A DNA stretch of 64,000 nt from Clavibacter californiensis. GTDB lineage: Bacteria; Actinomycetota; Actinomycetes; Actinomycetales; Microbacteriaceae. Below, piece by piece: positions 43,883-53,386 of this stretch. The stretch is taken from positions 1,612,001 to 1,676,000 of the forward strand of contig NZ_CP040792.1 of assembly GCF_021952865.1 (NCBI RefSeq), in the 5' to 3' direction. Numbering within the stretch: position 1 is the stretch's first letter; the number at the start of each line of letters is the position of its first letter. Below the pieces are notes generated by a model. That model did not search any database. It was not told the DNA's origin and worked only from the letters and a program-made list of their open reading frames with translations. Both the position numbers and the translations under genes were made by a program.

Positions 43883-44974
43883 ATGAGCCTGTTCGCCCAG
43901 CACGCCCCCCGCGCACCCCGGCCCGCGCGCCGTCGCCGTGTCGGCCGCGTGCTCGCCGGCACCGGCGCCGTGCTCGCCCTCGCGCTCGGCCTGATGCCGT
44001 CGCCGTACGTCATCGAGCAGCCCGGTCCCGTGTTCGACACCCTGGGCACGAGCGACCACGCGGGCACCGAGCGCCCTCTCATCTCCATCCCCGACCGCAC
44101 CACGTACCCGACCGACGGCCGGCTCGACATGCTGACTGTGAGCGTCGTCGGCAACCCCGCGCAGCGCCCCGACTGGTTCGCGGTCGTCTCCGCCTGGCTC
44201 GACCCGAGCCGCAGCGTCGTCCCCATGGAGGCGGTCTTCCCCGCGGGTCAGACGGCGGAGGATCGCGACGCCGAGAACCAGGTCCAGATGACCGACTCGC
44301 AGCAGGACGCCGTCGCCGCCGCCCTCACCGAGCTCGGCATCCAGGTGCCCCGCACGCTCCAGGTGCAGAGCGTCATCGACGGCTCCCCGGCCGACGGCCC
44401 GCTGCGCACCGGAGACGCGATCCGCACGGTCGACGGCGCAGACGTGGTCGACCTCGCCGACCTGCAGGCCCGCGTGGCCGCCGCGGGGACCAGCACACCG
44501 CTGTCCTTCGGGATCACGCGCGACGGCCAGGACAGCACGGTCGAGGTCACGCCCGCCGAGCGCGACGGCCGCCCCGTCATCGGCATCGTCACCTCCACCT
44601 CCTACGAGTTCCCGTTCGAGGTCGACATCCAGCTCGACGACGTCGGCGGACCGAGCGCGGGCATGATGTTCGCGCTCGGGATCATGGACAAGCTCGAGGA
44701 GGGCTCGCTCACCGGCGGCAAGGCCATCGCCGGCACGGGCACGATCGACGCGGGCGGCACGGTCGGCCCCATCGGCGGGATCCGGCAGAAGCTCTTCGGC
44801 GCCGAGCGCGCCGGCGCCGAGTACTTCCTGGCGCCCGCCGACAACTGCGACGAGGTGCGCGGGCACGTGCCCGACGGCCTGCGCGTCTTCTCCGTCTCGA
44901 CGCTCGACGACTCGCTCGCGGCGCTCGCCGCCATCTCCACCGGCGGGGACCTGGACGCGCTGCCCACCTGCTGA
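43883..44974 (+). CDS. Membrane-anchored PDZ / Lon-type serine protease
   Basis: A 363-residue protein. N-terminal membrane anchor (VGRVLAGTGAVLALALGLMP), a PDZ domain (about residues 150-230: TLQVQSVIDGSPADGPLRTG) and a C-terminal Lon-like Ser-Lys protease domain: the nucleophile Ser in DVGGPSAGMMFALGI and the Lys in IGGIRQKLFGAERAGAEYF. The active domain faces outside the membrane. ATG 43883 was chosen for the basic N-terminus before the anchor; the frame is open 24 codons further upstream. The place next to zincin_2 and UPF0182 matches Rv3194c as I recall it. Confidence 0.9.
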   Translation: MSLFAQHAPRAPRPARRRRVGRVLAGTGAVLALALGLMPSPYVIEQPGPVFDTLGTSDHAGTERPLISIPDRTTYPTDGRLDMLTVSVVGNPAQRPDWFAVVSAWLDPSRSVVPMEAVFPAGQTAEDRDAENQVQMTDSQQDAVAAALTELGIQVPRTLQVQSVIDGSPADGPLRTGDAIRTVDGADVVDLADLQARVAAAGTSTPLSFGITRDGQDSTVEVTPAERDGRPVIGIVTSTSYEFPFEVDIQLDDVGGPSAGMMFALGIMDKLEEGSLTGGKAIAGTGTIDAGGTVGPIGGIRQKLFGAERAGAEYFLAPADNCDEVRGHVPDGLRVFSVSTLDDSLAALAAISTGGDLDALPTC

Positions 44975-45072
44975 CGCAGCAGCAGACCGACGGGGTCAGC
45001 CGGGACTCGCGAGGTGCCCCTTACCAGACGGGAACCCCTGATCGCTCGCAGGTACCTGGCAACCGCCCCGCC

Positions 45073-45078
45073 TAGGAT
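45073..45078 (+). promoter_or_regulatory. -10 hexamer TAGGAT for the UPF0182 gene
   Basis: TAGGAT, 36 nt before GTG 45115. No clear Shine-Dalgarno in the leader. Confidence 0.4.
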
Positions 45079-45114
45079 GAGGATTCCGCTGTCCTACGAC
45101 TCTGAGGCACATCT

Positions 45115-48066
45115 GTGACTAGCACATCCGCCCGGCCCGCCAGACGGAGCCGAGCCCCCCTCGCCATCACCGCGGCCATCATCGCAGCGCTGGTGATCGC
45201 GTTCTTCATCTTCGCCGGCTTCTACGCCGACGTCCTCTGGTACGACCAGCTGGGCTACCTGGGAGTGCTGCTCACGCAGTGGGGCGCGGGCATCGCGCTG
45301 TTCTTCATCGGGTTCCTCGCGATGGCGATCCCGGTGTTCGTCAGCATCCAGGTCGCGTACCGCTCGCGGCCCGTCTACGCGAAGCTCAACTCGCAGCTCG
45401 ACCGCTACCAGCAGGTCATCGAGCCGCTGCGCCGCCTCGCCATGTTCGCGATCCCCGCGGTCTTCGGTCTCTTCGCGGGCGTCTCGGCCTCGAGCGGCTG
45501 GCAGCGCACGCTGCTCTGGCTCAACCGCACGCCCTCCGGCACGGTGGATCCGCAGTTCCAGCTCGACACGTCCTTCTACATGTTCGAGCTGCCCTTCTAC
45601 CACGCGGTCGTCGGCTTCGCCTCGGCCGTCGTCATCATCTCCATGCTCGGCGTCCTCGCCACGAGCTACCTCTACGGCGCCGTGCGGTTCACGGGCCGCG
45701 AGGTGCGCATCTCGAAGAGCTCGCGGATCCAGATCGCGGTCACCGCGGGCGTCTACTTCCTGCTGCAAGGCGTGAGCATCTGGCTCGACCAGTACTCGTC
45801 CGTGGTCAACAACGCGAACGGCGGGCTGTTCACGGGCGCGGCGTACTCAGACGTGAACGCGGTCATCCCCGGTCGCGCGATCCTCGCCGGCATCGCCGCC
45901 GTCGTCGCCCTGTTCTTCATCGTCACGGCCGTCATCGGCCGCTGGCGCCTGCCGATCATCGGCACCGCCGGCCTCATCGTCGCCAGCATCCTCGTCGGCA
46001 CGGCCTACCCGGCCATCGTGCAGCGCTTCCAGGTGGAGCCCAACGAGCGCGCGCTCGAGTCGCAGTACTACGAGCGCAACATCGAGGCGACCCGGCAGGC
46101 CTACGGCCTCGCGGACATCGAGGAGATCCCCTACGACGCGACCACGGACACCACGCCGGGCGCGCTCCGCGAGGACGCCGCGACGACCGCGAACATCCGC
46201 ATCCTCGACCCCGCCGTCGTGGGCGACGCGTTCAGCCAGCTGCAGCAGTTCCGGCAGTACTACCAGTTCGGCGACAACCTCGACGTCGACCGGTACCAGA
46301 TCGACGGCCGCGTGCAGGACACCGTCGTCGCGGTCCGCGAGCTGAGCCCCACCAACACGGGCACATCGTGGGTCAACCAGCACCTCGTCTACACGCACGG
46401 CTACTCGCTCGTCGCGGCGTACGGCACGCAGCGCACCTCCGACGGCCAGCCCGTGTTCCTCGAGTCGGGCATCCCCGCCTCGGGCGACCTGGGCGACTTC
46501 GAGCCGCGCGTGTACTTCGGCGAGAACTCGCCCGACTACTCCATCGTCGGCGGCCCCGAGTCGGGCGACAAGGTCGAGCTGGACTACCCGTCCGGCGTCG
46601 ACGGCGCCGACGAGACGTACACGACGTTCCAGGGCGACGGCGGGCCGAAGGTCGACAACGTCTTCAAGCGCCTCATCTACGCGCTGAAGTTCCAGTCGGA
46701 GCAGATCTTCCTGGCCAACCAGATCAACGACCAGTCGCAGATCATCTACGACCGCGACCCCGCGGAGCGCGTCGGCAAGGTCGCGCCGTACCTCACGATC
46801 GACAAGGACCCGTACCCCAGCGTCGTCGACGGCCGCGTGGTGTGGATCGTCGACGGCTACACGACGAGCGACCAGTACCCGTACTCGCAGCGCCAGGACA
46901 TGAGCCGCCTCATCGCCGACTCGCAGCAGACGCAGCCGCTCGTGCCGACGGATCAGATCAACTACATCCGCAACTCGGTCAAGGCCACGGTCGACGCGTA
47001 CGACGGCAAGGTCACGCTCTACGCGTGGGACACCGACGACCCGATCCTCAAGACGTGGCAGAAGGTGTTCCCCTCGACCCTCAAGCCGATCTCGGACATC
47101 TCCGGCGAGCTCATGAGCCACCTGCGCTTCCCCGCCGACATGTTCAAGGTGCAGCGCGCGGTCCTCGGCAAGTACCACGTGACGGACCCTGGTTCGATCT
47201 ACTCGAACCAGGACCTCTGGACCACGCCGAACGACCCGACGGCCACCACCGAGGCGGGCACCCCGGCGAGCCTCCAGCCGCCGTACTACCTGACCATGCA
47301 GATGCCGGGTCAGGACGCTCCGCGGTTCTCGCTGTACTCGACCTTCATCCCGCCGGCCACGCAGGACACGTCCCGGAGCGTGCTCACGGGCTACCTCGGG
47401 GTCGACTCGGATGCGGGCAGCACCGCGGGGGAGAAGGCGGCCGACTACGGGAAGCTGCGTCTCCTGACGCTGCCGAACGACGACACCATCCCGGCGCCGA
47501 CGCAGATCCAGAACAACTTCAACTCGGATACGAACGTGGCGAACCAGCTCAACCTGCTGGAACGCGGCGGGCGCACGAGCGTAGTGCGCGGCAACCTGCT
47601 GACCCTCCCGGTCGGCGGCGGCCTGCTCTACGTGCAGCCCGTGTACGTCCGCTCGACGGGCGACACGAGCTACCCGCTGCTCCGCAAGGTGCTGGTGGCG
47701 TTCGGCGACAAGATCGCGTTCGAGGACACGCTGGACGCGGCCCTCGACAGCATCTTCGAGGGCGACTCGGGAGCCACGGCCGGTGACGAGGACGTGGTGC
47801 CCACGACGCCCGTCGACGGCGGGACGGGAGACGGGTCCACCGACGGCGCGACGGACGGGGGCACGGGATCCACGCCCACGCCCGCGCCGACGACCTCGCC
47901 CTCGGCTCCCGCGCAGGACGTGCAGGCGGCGCTCGACGCGGCCAACACGGCGCTGCAGGAGCGGCAGGCCGCGTACGCATCCGGCGACCTCGTGGCCGCC
48001 GCGCAGGCGGATCAGCGCTTCACCGAGGCCGTGCAGCGCGCGTACGAGCTGAGCCAGCAGCAGTAG
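45115..48066 (+). CDS. UPF0182 family large membrane protein
   Basis: A 983-residue conserved actinobacterial/cyanobacterial membrane protein. Seven N-terminal helices (residues about 20-300) are followed by a large external domain with the family blocks FQVEPNERALESQYYERNIE, WVNQHLVYTHGYS, ILDPAVVGDAFSQL and LRFPADMFKVQR. It ends with a Gly/Thr/Asp/Pro low-complexity linker (GDGSTDGATDGGTGS) and an Ala-rich helix. The function is unknown. It is transcribed after the PDZ/Lon-like protease gene but has its own -10. Confidence 0.92.
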   Translation: MTSTSARPARRSRAPLAITAAIIAALVIAFFIFAGFYADVLWYDQLGYLGVLLTQWGAGIALFFIGFLAMAIPVFVSIQVAYRSRPVYAKLNSQLDRYQQVIEPLRRLAMFAIPAVFGLFAGVSASSGWQRTLLWLNRTPSGTVDPQFQLDTSFYMFELPFYHAVVGFASAVVIISMLGVLATSYLYGAVRFTGREVRISKSSRIQIAVTAGVYFLLQGVSIWLDQYSSVVNNANGGLFTGAAYSDVNAVIPGRAILAGIAAVVALFFIVTAVIGRWRLPIIGTAGLIVASILVGTAYPAIVQRFQVEPNERALESQYYERNIEATRQAYGLADIEEIPYDATTDTTPGALREDAATTANIRILDPAVVGDAFSQLQQFRQYYQFGDNLDVDRYQIDGRVQDTVVAVRELSPTNTGTSWVNQHLVYTHGYSLVAAYGTQRTSDGQPVFLESGIPASGDLGDFEPRVYFGENSPDYSIVGGPESGDKVELDYPSGVDGADETYTTFQGDGGPKVDNVFKRLIYALKFQSEQIFLANQINDQSQIIYDRDPAERVGKVAPYLTIDKDPYPSVVDGRVVWIVDGYTTSDQYPYSQRQDMSRLIADSQQTQPLVPTDQINYIRNSVKATVDAYDGKVTLYAWDTDDPILKTWQKVFPSTLKPISDISGELMSHLRFPADMFKVQRAVLGKYHVTDPGSIYSNQDLWTTPNDPTATTEAGTPASLQPPYYLTMQMPGQDAPRFSLYSTFIPPATQDTSRSVLTGYLGVDSDAGSTAGEKAADYGKLRLLTLPNDDTIPAPTQIQNNFNSDTNVANQLNLLERGGRTSVVRGNLLTLPVGGGLLYVQPVYVRSTGDTSYPLLRKVLVAFGDKIAFEDTLDAALDSIFEGDSGATAGDEDVVPTTPVDGGTGDGSTDGATDGGTGSTPTPAPTTSPSAPAQDVQAALDAANTALQERQAAYASGDLVAAAQADQRFTEAVQRAYELSQQQ

Positions 48067-48084
48067 CGGACCGCTGCTCACCGA

Positions 48085-48128
48085 GACGGCCCCGACGGCC
48101 CCGCGATGCGGGTGCCGCCGGGGCCGTC
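48085..48128 (+). terminator. Hairpin after the UPF0182 gene
   Basis: A 10-bp stem gacggccccg/cggggccgtc encloses a smaller inner hairpin, 18 bp after the stop. Confidence 0.65.
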
Positions 48129-48206
48129 CTCGTGCCGAGAGCGACATCCGGTGGGTCGGGCGGGTGCGGGGCCGCGCACGTGGTCATGAGCACCTCGGAG
48201 GTCTGG

Positions 48207-48212
48207 TAGTGT
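48207..48212 (+). promoter_or_regulatory. Extended -10 (TGGTAGTGT) for the tRNA-fMet gene
   Basis: TAGTGT preceded by TG, 11 nt before the mature tRNA 5' end. Confidence 0.4.
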
Positions 48213-48223
48213 ATTCCTCGTAG

Positions 48224-48297
48224 CGCGGGGTGGAGCAGTTCGGTAGCTCGCTGGGCTCATAACCCAGAGGTCGTAGGTTCAAATCCTGCCCCCGCAA
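48224..48297 (+). tRNA. Initiator tRNA-fMet (CAT)
   Basis: A 74-nt cloverleaf without an encoded CCA. The anticodon loop CTCATAA lies on a stem ending in three G-C pairs (GGG/CCC), and the first acceptor pair is the C1-A72 mismatch (5' CGCGGGG against CCCCGCA 3'); both mark bacterial initiator tRNA. The T-loop is TTCAAAT. A terminator hairpin follows 7 nt downstream. Confidence 0.97.
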
Positions 48298-48303
48298 CAA
48301 GAT

Positions 48304-48334
48304 GAAGGCCCGGTCTCATGGAAACCGGGCCTTC
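48304..48334 (+). terminator. Terminator of the tRNA-fMet transcript
   Basis: An 11-bp stem gaaggcccggt/accgggccttc with a 9-nt loop, followed by tgcttt, the best T-rich tail of any hairpin in the window. Confidence 0.85.
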
Positions 48335-48375
48335 TGCTTTCCCCGGACGCGAGCTGACGCGTCCCGATGCGCCCG

Positions 48376-49041
48376 CTAGCGCGCGAGGAGGGCGTCGACC
48401 GCGGCGAGGATCTCCGGCACCTCGGTGCGCGTCGTGTAGTCCACGTGCACGTCGGCGAAGGACACGCGGCGGTCGCCGTCCACCACGATCACGGTCGGGA
48501 ACGGGATGTCGCCGGTGCCGTCCGCGTTGCTGTCCGCGACGTCGAACCCGAGCTGCGCGTGAGCCGCTCGGGCCGCGGGGGTCGGCTCCGTCACGAGGCC
48601 GAGGGCGCGGACGAACGCGTTGGAGGGATCCGACAGCACGGCGAAGTCGAGCCCGCCGCCCGCGACGGCCTGCGCGCTGCCGTCGGGGGTCTGCGGGCTG
48701 ACCGCGACGAGGGTCGCGCCACGCTCGCGCAGCGCGGGCAGCAGCTCGGCCTGGTACTGCCGGAGGGTCAGGTTGCAGTACGGGCACCAGGCGCCGCGGT
48801 ACAGCACGACCACCGCGGGTCCTGAGCCGAGGGCGGCATGCAGGTCGACCTCCGCGCCGTCGGGATCCACGAGGGTCGCGGCGGGGAGCGCGTCGCCGGG
48901 GGAGACCGCGCCCGCCGGGACGCCGCCCTCCCTGAGGGCCCGCTGCTCCGCGGCGAAGACGGCGGAGAGGTCCGGGCCGATCTGCTCGGCGAAGCCGCGG
49001 TCGAAGTCGGCGATCTGCGCCTGGATGGTCGTGTCGGTCAT
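48376..49041 (-). CDS. AhpC/TSA-type peroxiredoxin-like protein
   Basis: A 221-residue thioredoxin-fold protein. The active-site segment VVVLYRGAWCPYCNLTLRQY carries a CxxC, unlike the single peroxidatic Cys of classical AhpC, and matches the group annotated as peroxiredoxin-like or redoxin. The N-terminal 60 residues are helical; the remainder shows ERGATLVAVSPQTPDG and VIVVDGDRRVSFADVHVDYT. ATG 49041 has AGGAGA upstream. It probably reduces peroxides in the cytoplasm. It stands alone between the tRNA and the AarF operon. Confidence 0.85.
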   Translation of the reverse strand: MTDTTIQAQIADFDRGFAEQIGPDLSAVFAAEQRALREGGVPAGAVSPGDALPAATLVDPDGAEVDLHAALGSGPAVVVLYRGAWCPYCNLTLRQYQAELLPALRERGATLVAVSPQTPDGSAQAVAGGGLDFAVLSDPSNAFVRALGLVTEPTPAARAAHAQLGFDVADSNADGTGDIPFPTVIVVDGDRRVSFADVHVDYTTRTEVPEILAAVDALLAR

Positions 49042-49170
49042 GGTGTCTCCTCGTGCCGTCGGGTCGGTGGGCTCACCGTAGGCAGATGCTCGGGGAGGGC
49101 TGCTGGCACGTCGTCACACGGCGTCACGACCGACACCGAGCGGATAGGCGCCGGTCGGAGGCCGCGCCGG

Positions 49171-50892
49171 TCAGCGCCCGCGGCGTCCCGGGAGGAGCGC
49201 CTGCGCGAGCGGGAGCACGGAGACCACGAGGAGGACCGTGCCGAGCACCTCGTCGTCCGGGCGGAGGAGCACGCCGCCCGCGAGGAGGCCGCCGAACACG
49301 AGGGCGGAGACCGCGCGGCGGAGGGTGCGCTCGAGGGCGCCGACGCGGCGCTCGAGCGTGGGGTCGCTGATGGGGAGGGCGCCGTCGTCGATGCGGGTGA
49401 GCAGCGCGTCGAGCCGGCCCGGGAGACGGGCGATCGTGCCCGCGGTGTCGGAGACGCGTGTGCCCAGGTCGCGCACGACGTTGCCGCGCTCCTCGCGGAT
49501 GAGGCGCTGCGCGTAGGGCTCGACCGAGTCCCAGAGGTTGAACGCGGGATCGAGCGCGCTGCACACGCCCGAGGTGAGCGACATGGCGCGGATGATGAGC
49601 AGGAAGTCGTCGGGCAGCTGGAACGGCAGGGTGCGCACGACCTCCTGGAACTCGTTCGCGAAGGCGCGGAACTCCCGCGGATCCACCTCGCGCAGCTCCG
49701 CGAAGCCCAGGCCGCCGAAGCGCGCGAAGAGGCGCGTCATGGCGAGCTCGAGCTGCGTGGTGTCCGCGGACGGCAGCAGCACGCCGATGTCGCGGGCTGC
49801 GTCGACGAGGCCCTTGCCGTCGCGGGAGGCGGCCGCGATGAGCATCTTGCGCAGGCCCCTGCGGGTGCTCGGCGGCACCTCGCCCATCATCCCGAAGTCG
49901 ATGAAGGTCAGCGTCCAGCCCTGCTCGACGGAGCCGTCCGTGACGGGCGTGACGAAGACGTTGCCGGGGTGCGGATCCGCGTGGAAGAAGCCGTCCGCGA
50001 ACAGCTGGTCGAACATCACGGCGGCGAACACGGGCGCGACCTCGACGGGGTCGATGCCGGCCGCGAGGAGCCCCGCGTGGTCGGTGATCTTGATGGCCGT
50101 GACGTCCTCGAGCGTGAGCACGCGGCGCGTGCTGCGCTCCCAGACGATCTCGGGCACGGCCACGCGCTCGTCCGCGGCGAACATCTCCTGGAAGCGCGCG
50201 GAGCTGCGGGCCTCGTGCAGGTAGTCGATCTCCTCGAGGCTCGTCTCGGCGAACTCCTCGACGAGGGCGGGCGCGTCGACGCGGTCGGACACGAGGCGCA
50301 CGTGCGTGAGCCAGCCGCCGATGCGGCGCAGCGCGGCGAGGTCGATCCGGACGACGTCGTCGATGCCGGGCCGCTGCACCTTGATGACCGCGCCCGTGAG
50401 GCCGGTGTCGGCGGAGTCGAGCGGGCCGAGGATCGCGCGGTGCGCCTGGCCGAGGGACGCGGCGGCGACGGGCGTCTCGTCGACCCACGCGAACGCGGCG
50501 GCGAGCGGCATGCCCAGCTCGCGCTCCGCGAGCGCGCGGATCTCGGGGAACGGGACCGCGGGCACCTCGTCCTGCAGGTCCTCGAGCTCGGCCGTGATCT
50601 CGGGCGGCAGCACGTCGAGGCGCGAGGACATGAACTGGCCGACCTTGATCATGAGGCCGCCGAGCTCGACCGCGAGCACGCGGAAGCGGCGGGCGAAGAG
50701 CTTCATGCGCCGGGTGCGCGTGCGGTCGGCGATGCGACGGAGACCGACGCGGGGGAGGAAGAGCTCGTACCACCAGGTGACCGCGAGGTTCCAGGCGGCG
50801 AAGCGGAGGATGCGGCGGTAGCGGGCGCGCGTCTCCGGGGCGTCGGCCTCGGGATCCGCCCCGGGGACGGCGCCGGCCGTGGCCGCGGTCAC
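49171..50892 (-). CDS. AarF/ABC1/UbiB family atypical kinase
   Basis: A 573-residue protein. ABC1 motifs: KVGQFMSSRLDVLPPEI (the KxGQ motif, near residue 83), AAASLGQAHRAIL (A-rich loop), GAVIKVQRPGID, then FFHADPHPGNVF and TFIDFGMMGEV (catalytic and metal sites). The C-terminus has two membrane helices (SALVFGGLLAGGVLLR; VLGTVLLVVSVLPLAQALL). The role in quinone or lipid metabolism is inferred from the family. GTG 50892 overlaps the PadR stop by 4 bp (GTGA), so both belong to one operon under PadR control. Confidence 0.9.
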   Translation of the reverse strand: MTAATAGAVPGADPEADAPETRARYRRILRFAAWNLAVTWWYELFLPRVGLRRIADRTRTRRMKLFARRFRVLAVELGGLMIKVGQFMSSRLDVLPPEITAELEDLQDEVPAVPFPEIRALAERELGMPLAAAFAWVDETPVAAASLGQAHRAILGPLDSADTGLTGAVIKVQRPGIDDVVRIDLAALRRIGGWLTHVRLVSDRVDAPALVEEFAETSLEEIDYLHEARSSARFQEMFAADERVAVPEIVWERSTRRVLTLEDVTAIKITDHAGLLAAGIDPVEVAPVFAAVMFDQLFADGFFHADPHPGNVFVTPVTDGSVEQGWTLTFIDFGMMGEVPPSTRRGLRKMLIAAASRDGKGLVDAARDIGVLLPSADTTQLELAMTRLFARFGGLGFAELREVDPREFRAFANEFQEVVRTLPFQLPDDFLLIIRAMSLTSGVCSALDPAFNLWDSVEPYAQRLIREERGNVVRDLGTRVSDTAGTIARLPGRLDALLTRIDDGALPISDPTLERRVGALERTLRRAVSALVFGGLLAGGVLLRPDDEVLGTVLLVVSVLPLAQALLPGRRGR

Positions 50893-51461
50893 TCCCGGGC
50901 GAGGATCGCGTAGAGGCGGCGGCGGGCAGCGTCGAGCTCGGCGACGGCCTCGGCGACCTGCGCGGGGGTGCCCGTGCGCTGCACCTGCGCCGCGGCCTGC
51001 GCGAGCGAGAGGCCGGCCTTGGGGAGGGCGGAGCGGTCGTGGCGGTCGTGCGCGTCATGGCCGTGCTCGGACGCGTCGGCCCACGGGGCCGTGATGCCGT
51101 CGCGGGCGACCGCCGAGCGGCCGGCCTCCGTGAGCGCCCAGACCTTGCGGCCGTCGGTCGTCTCGGCGGCGATGAGGCCCTCGTCGGCGAGGAGCTGGAG
51201 CGTCGGGTAGACGGCTCCGGCGTTCGGGGTCCAGGCGCCCGCGGTGCGCTCCTCGATCTCGTGGATGATGCGGTAGCCGTGCATGGGCTCCTCGGCGAGC
51301 AGCGCGAGGACCGCGTGGCGGACGTCGTGCGGGCCGGTGCCGTGCCCGGCCGGGGTGCCCTCGCGCTTCTCGAAGCGCGCGCGGAGCGACTCCATCGCCT
51401 GCCACACGCCGTCGGCGGCGTCGCCGAACGCGGATCCTGAGGTGGGGGACGATGCGGCCAT
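50889..51461 (-). CDS. PadR family transcriptional regulator
   Basis: A 190-residue repressor-type winged helix protein. The core is DVRHAVLALLAEEPMHGYRI, EIEERTAGAWTPNAGAVYPT and LQLLADEGLIAAETTDGRKV, followed by a helical C-terminal dimerisation region and a His/Asp-rich linker (ASEHGHDAHDRHD). ATG 51461 was chosen because AAGGAG precedes it; the frame is open 18 codons upstream. It likely represses its own operon with the AarF kinase gene; the inducer is unknown. Confidence 0.9.
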   Translation of the reverse strand: MAASSPTSGSAFGDAADGVWQAMESLRARFEKREGTPAGHGTGPHDVRHAVLALLAEEPMHGYRIIHEIEERTAGAWTPNAGAVYPTLQLLADEGLIAAETTDGRKVWALTEAGRSAVARDGITAPWADASEHGHDAHDRHDRSALPKAGLSLAQAAAQVQRTGTPAQVAEAVAELDAARRRLYAILARE

Positions 51462-51499
51462 GTCGAGCTCCTTGCTGTGGGACGTGCGCGGTGCCTCCG

Positions 51500-51505
51500 A
51501 CGATA
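51500..51505 (-). promoter_or_regulatory. -10 hexamer TATCGT for the PadR-AarF operon
   Basis: TATCGT on the minus strand gives a leader of about 32 nt carrying AAGGAG. A PadR operator would be expected here. Confidence 0.4.
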
Positions 51506-51589
51506 GGCCGCGCACCTGGTCGCGAGCCCGGGAGCGGCCCGTTCGTCAGCGAGCCGACATGTCCGCGAGGCGGCGAGGGCCCGGCGGGG

Positions 51590-52585
51590 TCAGCCGACGG
51601 CCTGCGCGAAGCCGTTCGCAGGATCCGCGAGGTGCGCGAGGGCCTCCGGCAGCTCCCGGCCCTTCGCCCGCATCGACTGCGCGTACAGGCGACCCGCGCG
51701 GTACGACGAGCGCACGAGCGGGCCGGCGAGCACGCCCAGGAACCCGATCGCCTCCGCCTCCGCCTTGATCTCCACGAACTCCTCCGGACGCACCCAGCGC
51801 GCGACGGGCAGGTGCCGCGGCGAGGGGCGGAGGTACTGCGTGACCGTGATGATGTCGCAGCCCGCGTCGTGCAGGTCGACGAGCGCCTCCGACACCTCCT
51901 CGCGCGTCTCGCCCATGCCGAGGATGAGGTTCGACTTGGTGATGAGGCCCGCGTCCCGGCCCTGCGTGATCACGTCGAGCGAGCGCTCGTACCGGAACGC
52001 CGGGCGGATCCGCTTGAAGATGCGCGGCACCGTCTCCACGTTGTGCGCGAAGACCTCGGGACGGGAGGAGAAGACCTCGGCGAGCAGGTCCGGGTTCCCG
52101 GAGAAGTCGGTGGCGAGGATCTCGACGCCCGTGCCGGGGTTGTCCGCGTGGATCCGCCGCACGGTCTCGGCGTGCAGCCACGCGCCCTCGTCGGGCAGGT
52201 CGTCGCGCGCAACTCCCGTCACGGTCGCGTAGCGCAGGCCCATGCGGCGCACCGAGTCGGCGACGCGGCGCGGCTCGTCGGTGTCGTAGTCGGCGGGCTT
52301 GCCGGTGTCGATCTGGCAGAAGTCGCAGCGGCGCGTGCACTGGGATCCGCCGATGAGGAACGTGGCCTCCCGGTCCTCCCAGCACTCGTAGATGTTCGGG
52401 CAGGCCGCCTCCTGGCAGACGGTGTGCAGATCCTCGGTCTTCACGAGCTGCTGGAGGGCCTGGTACTCGGGCCCCATGCGGGCCGTCGTCTTGATCCAGC
52501 CGGGCTTCCTCTCGATGGGGGTCTCGGCGTTGCGGACCTCGAGGCGGAGCATGCGGCGTCCATCGGGTGCGGCGGCGGCGGTCAT
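51590..52585 (-). CDS. lipA: Lipoyl synthase
   Basis: A 331-residue radical-SAM enzyme inserting two sulfurs into octanoyl groups on lipoyl domains. Both 4Fe-4S sites are visible: the auxiliary cluster [12 protein letters not shown] near residue 56 and the radical-SAM CTRRCDFC near 82. Other family blocks are [29 protein letters not shown] and [18 protein letters not shown] 52585 overlaps the lipB stop by 4 bp (ATGA). The frame is open far upstream antisense to other genes and was cut at this ATG, which begins homology. Confidence 0.96.
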   Translation of the reverse strand: MTAAAAPDGRRMLRLEVRNAETPIERKPGWIKTTARMGPEYQALQQLVKTEDLHTVCQEAACPNIYECWEDREATFLIGGSQCTRRCDFCQIDTGKPADYDTDEPRRVADSVRRMGLRYATVTGVARDDLPDEGAWLHAETVRRIHADNPGTGVEILATDFSGNPDLLAEVFSSRPEVFAHNVETVPRIFKRIRPAFRYERSLDVITQGRDAGLITKSNLILGMGETREEVSEALVDLHDAGCDIITVTQYLRPSPRHLPVARWVRPEEFVEIKAEAEAIGFLGVLAGPLVRSSYRAGRLYAQSMRAKGRELPEALAHLADPANGFAQAVG

Positions 52586-53283
52586 GCGCGGGCTCCGGCG
52601 ACGGAGGAGAGGGGAGCGGTGGAGGGCATGGCGGATCCGTTCGAGGAGAGGGCGCGCACGAGGTGCGGGCGGAGGAGGGGGACGACGTCGGCCGGGGTGA
52701 CCGTGCGGCCGATGGCGCGGCTGATCGAGGTGACGCCGGCGTCGCGGATGCCGCAAGGGACGATCCGGTCGTAGGCGTCGAGGGCGTTGCTGCAGTTGAG
52801 GGCGAAGCCGTGCATCGTGACGCGCTCGGCGACGCGGACGCCGACGGCGGCGACCTTCTCGTCGCGGGGGCTCCCGTCGGGGGCGGCGCCGCGGACCCAG
52901 ACGCCCGAGCGGCCGTCGACGCGGCGGCCGTCGACGCCGAGGTCGGCGAGGAGGCCGAGGAGCGCATCCTCGAGGCGGCGCACGTGGGCCACGACGTCGA
53001 GGGGCTCCGGGAGCCGCACGATCGGGTAGCCGACGAGCTGCCCCGGCCCGTGCCAGGTGATGCGGCCGCCGCGGTCGACGTCGATGACCGGCGTGCCGTC
53101 GCGCGGCCTGTCCTCCGGCTCGGTGCGTCTCCCCGCGGTGTACACGCTGGGGTGCTCGAGGAAGATGACGGTGTCCTGCGCCCGGCCCGCGACGACGTCG
53201 GCATGCAGGGCACGCTGACGGTCGAGGGCCTCGATGTACGGCACGGAGTTGGCGCTTAGCCCCGTGACGACTATGTCGACCAC
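52582..53283 (-). CDS. lipB: Octanoyl-[acyl-carrier-protein]:protein N-octanoyltransferase
   Basis: A 233-residue first enzyme of lipoate synthesis, moving octanoyl from ACP to lipoyl domains. Motifs: [52 protein letters not shown] (the catalytic Lys is in the AAVGV region) and the catalytic Cys in RIVPCGI. The leaderless GTG start lies 6 nt after TACACT. It is coupled to lipA. Confidence 0.95.
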   Translation of the reverse strand: MVDIVVTGLSANSVPYIEALDRQRALHADVVAGRAQDTVIFLEHPSVYTAGRRTEPEDRPRDGTPVIDVDRGGRITWHGPGQLVGYPIVRLPEPLDVVAHVRRLEDALLGLLADLGVDGRRVDGRSGVWVRGAAPDGSPRDEKVAAVGVRVAERVTMHGFALNCSNALDAYDRIVPCGIRDAGVTSISRAIGRTVTPADVVPLLRPHLVRALSSNGSAMPSTAPLSSVAGARA

Positions 53284-53289
53284 GGGGCA

Positions 53290-53295
53290 AGTGTA
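53290..53295 (-). promoter_or_regulatory. -10 hexamer TACACT for leaderless lipB-lipA
   Basis: TACACT on the minus strand, 6 nt before GTG 53283. Confidence 0.6.
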
Positions 53296-53386
53296 GGCGC
53301 ACGGTCAGCGGGCACCGGGGCCCGGGCGGCGCGCGACGCGACGGGACGTTGCCCGGGGACGCGGGGGAGCGGAGGATGGATCCTCG

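Noticed and set aside
42109-44226. Upstream extension of the ThiF-like frame through the zincin_2 protease gene
   Set aside because: Low-complexity Arg/Pro sequence; the real N-terminus MAIRLDPRLPL starts at 42108.
48224-48297. tRNA-fMet as an integration site
   Set aside because: No partial tRNA copy or integrase gene nearby.
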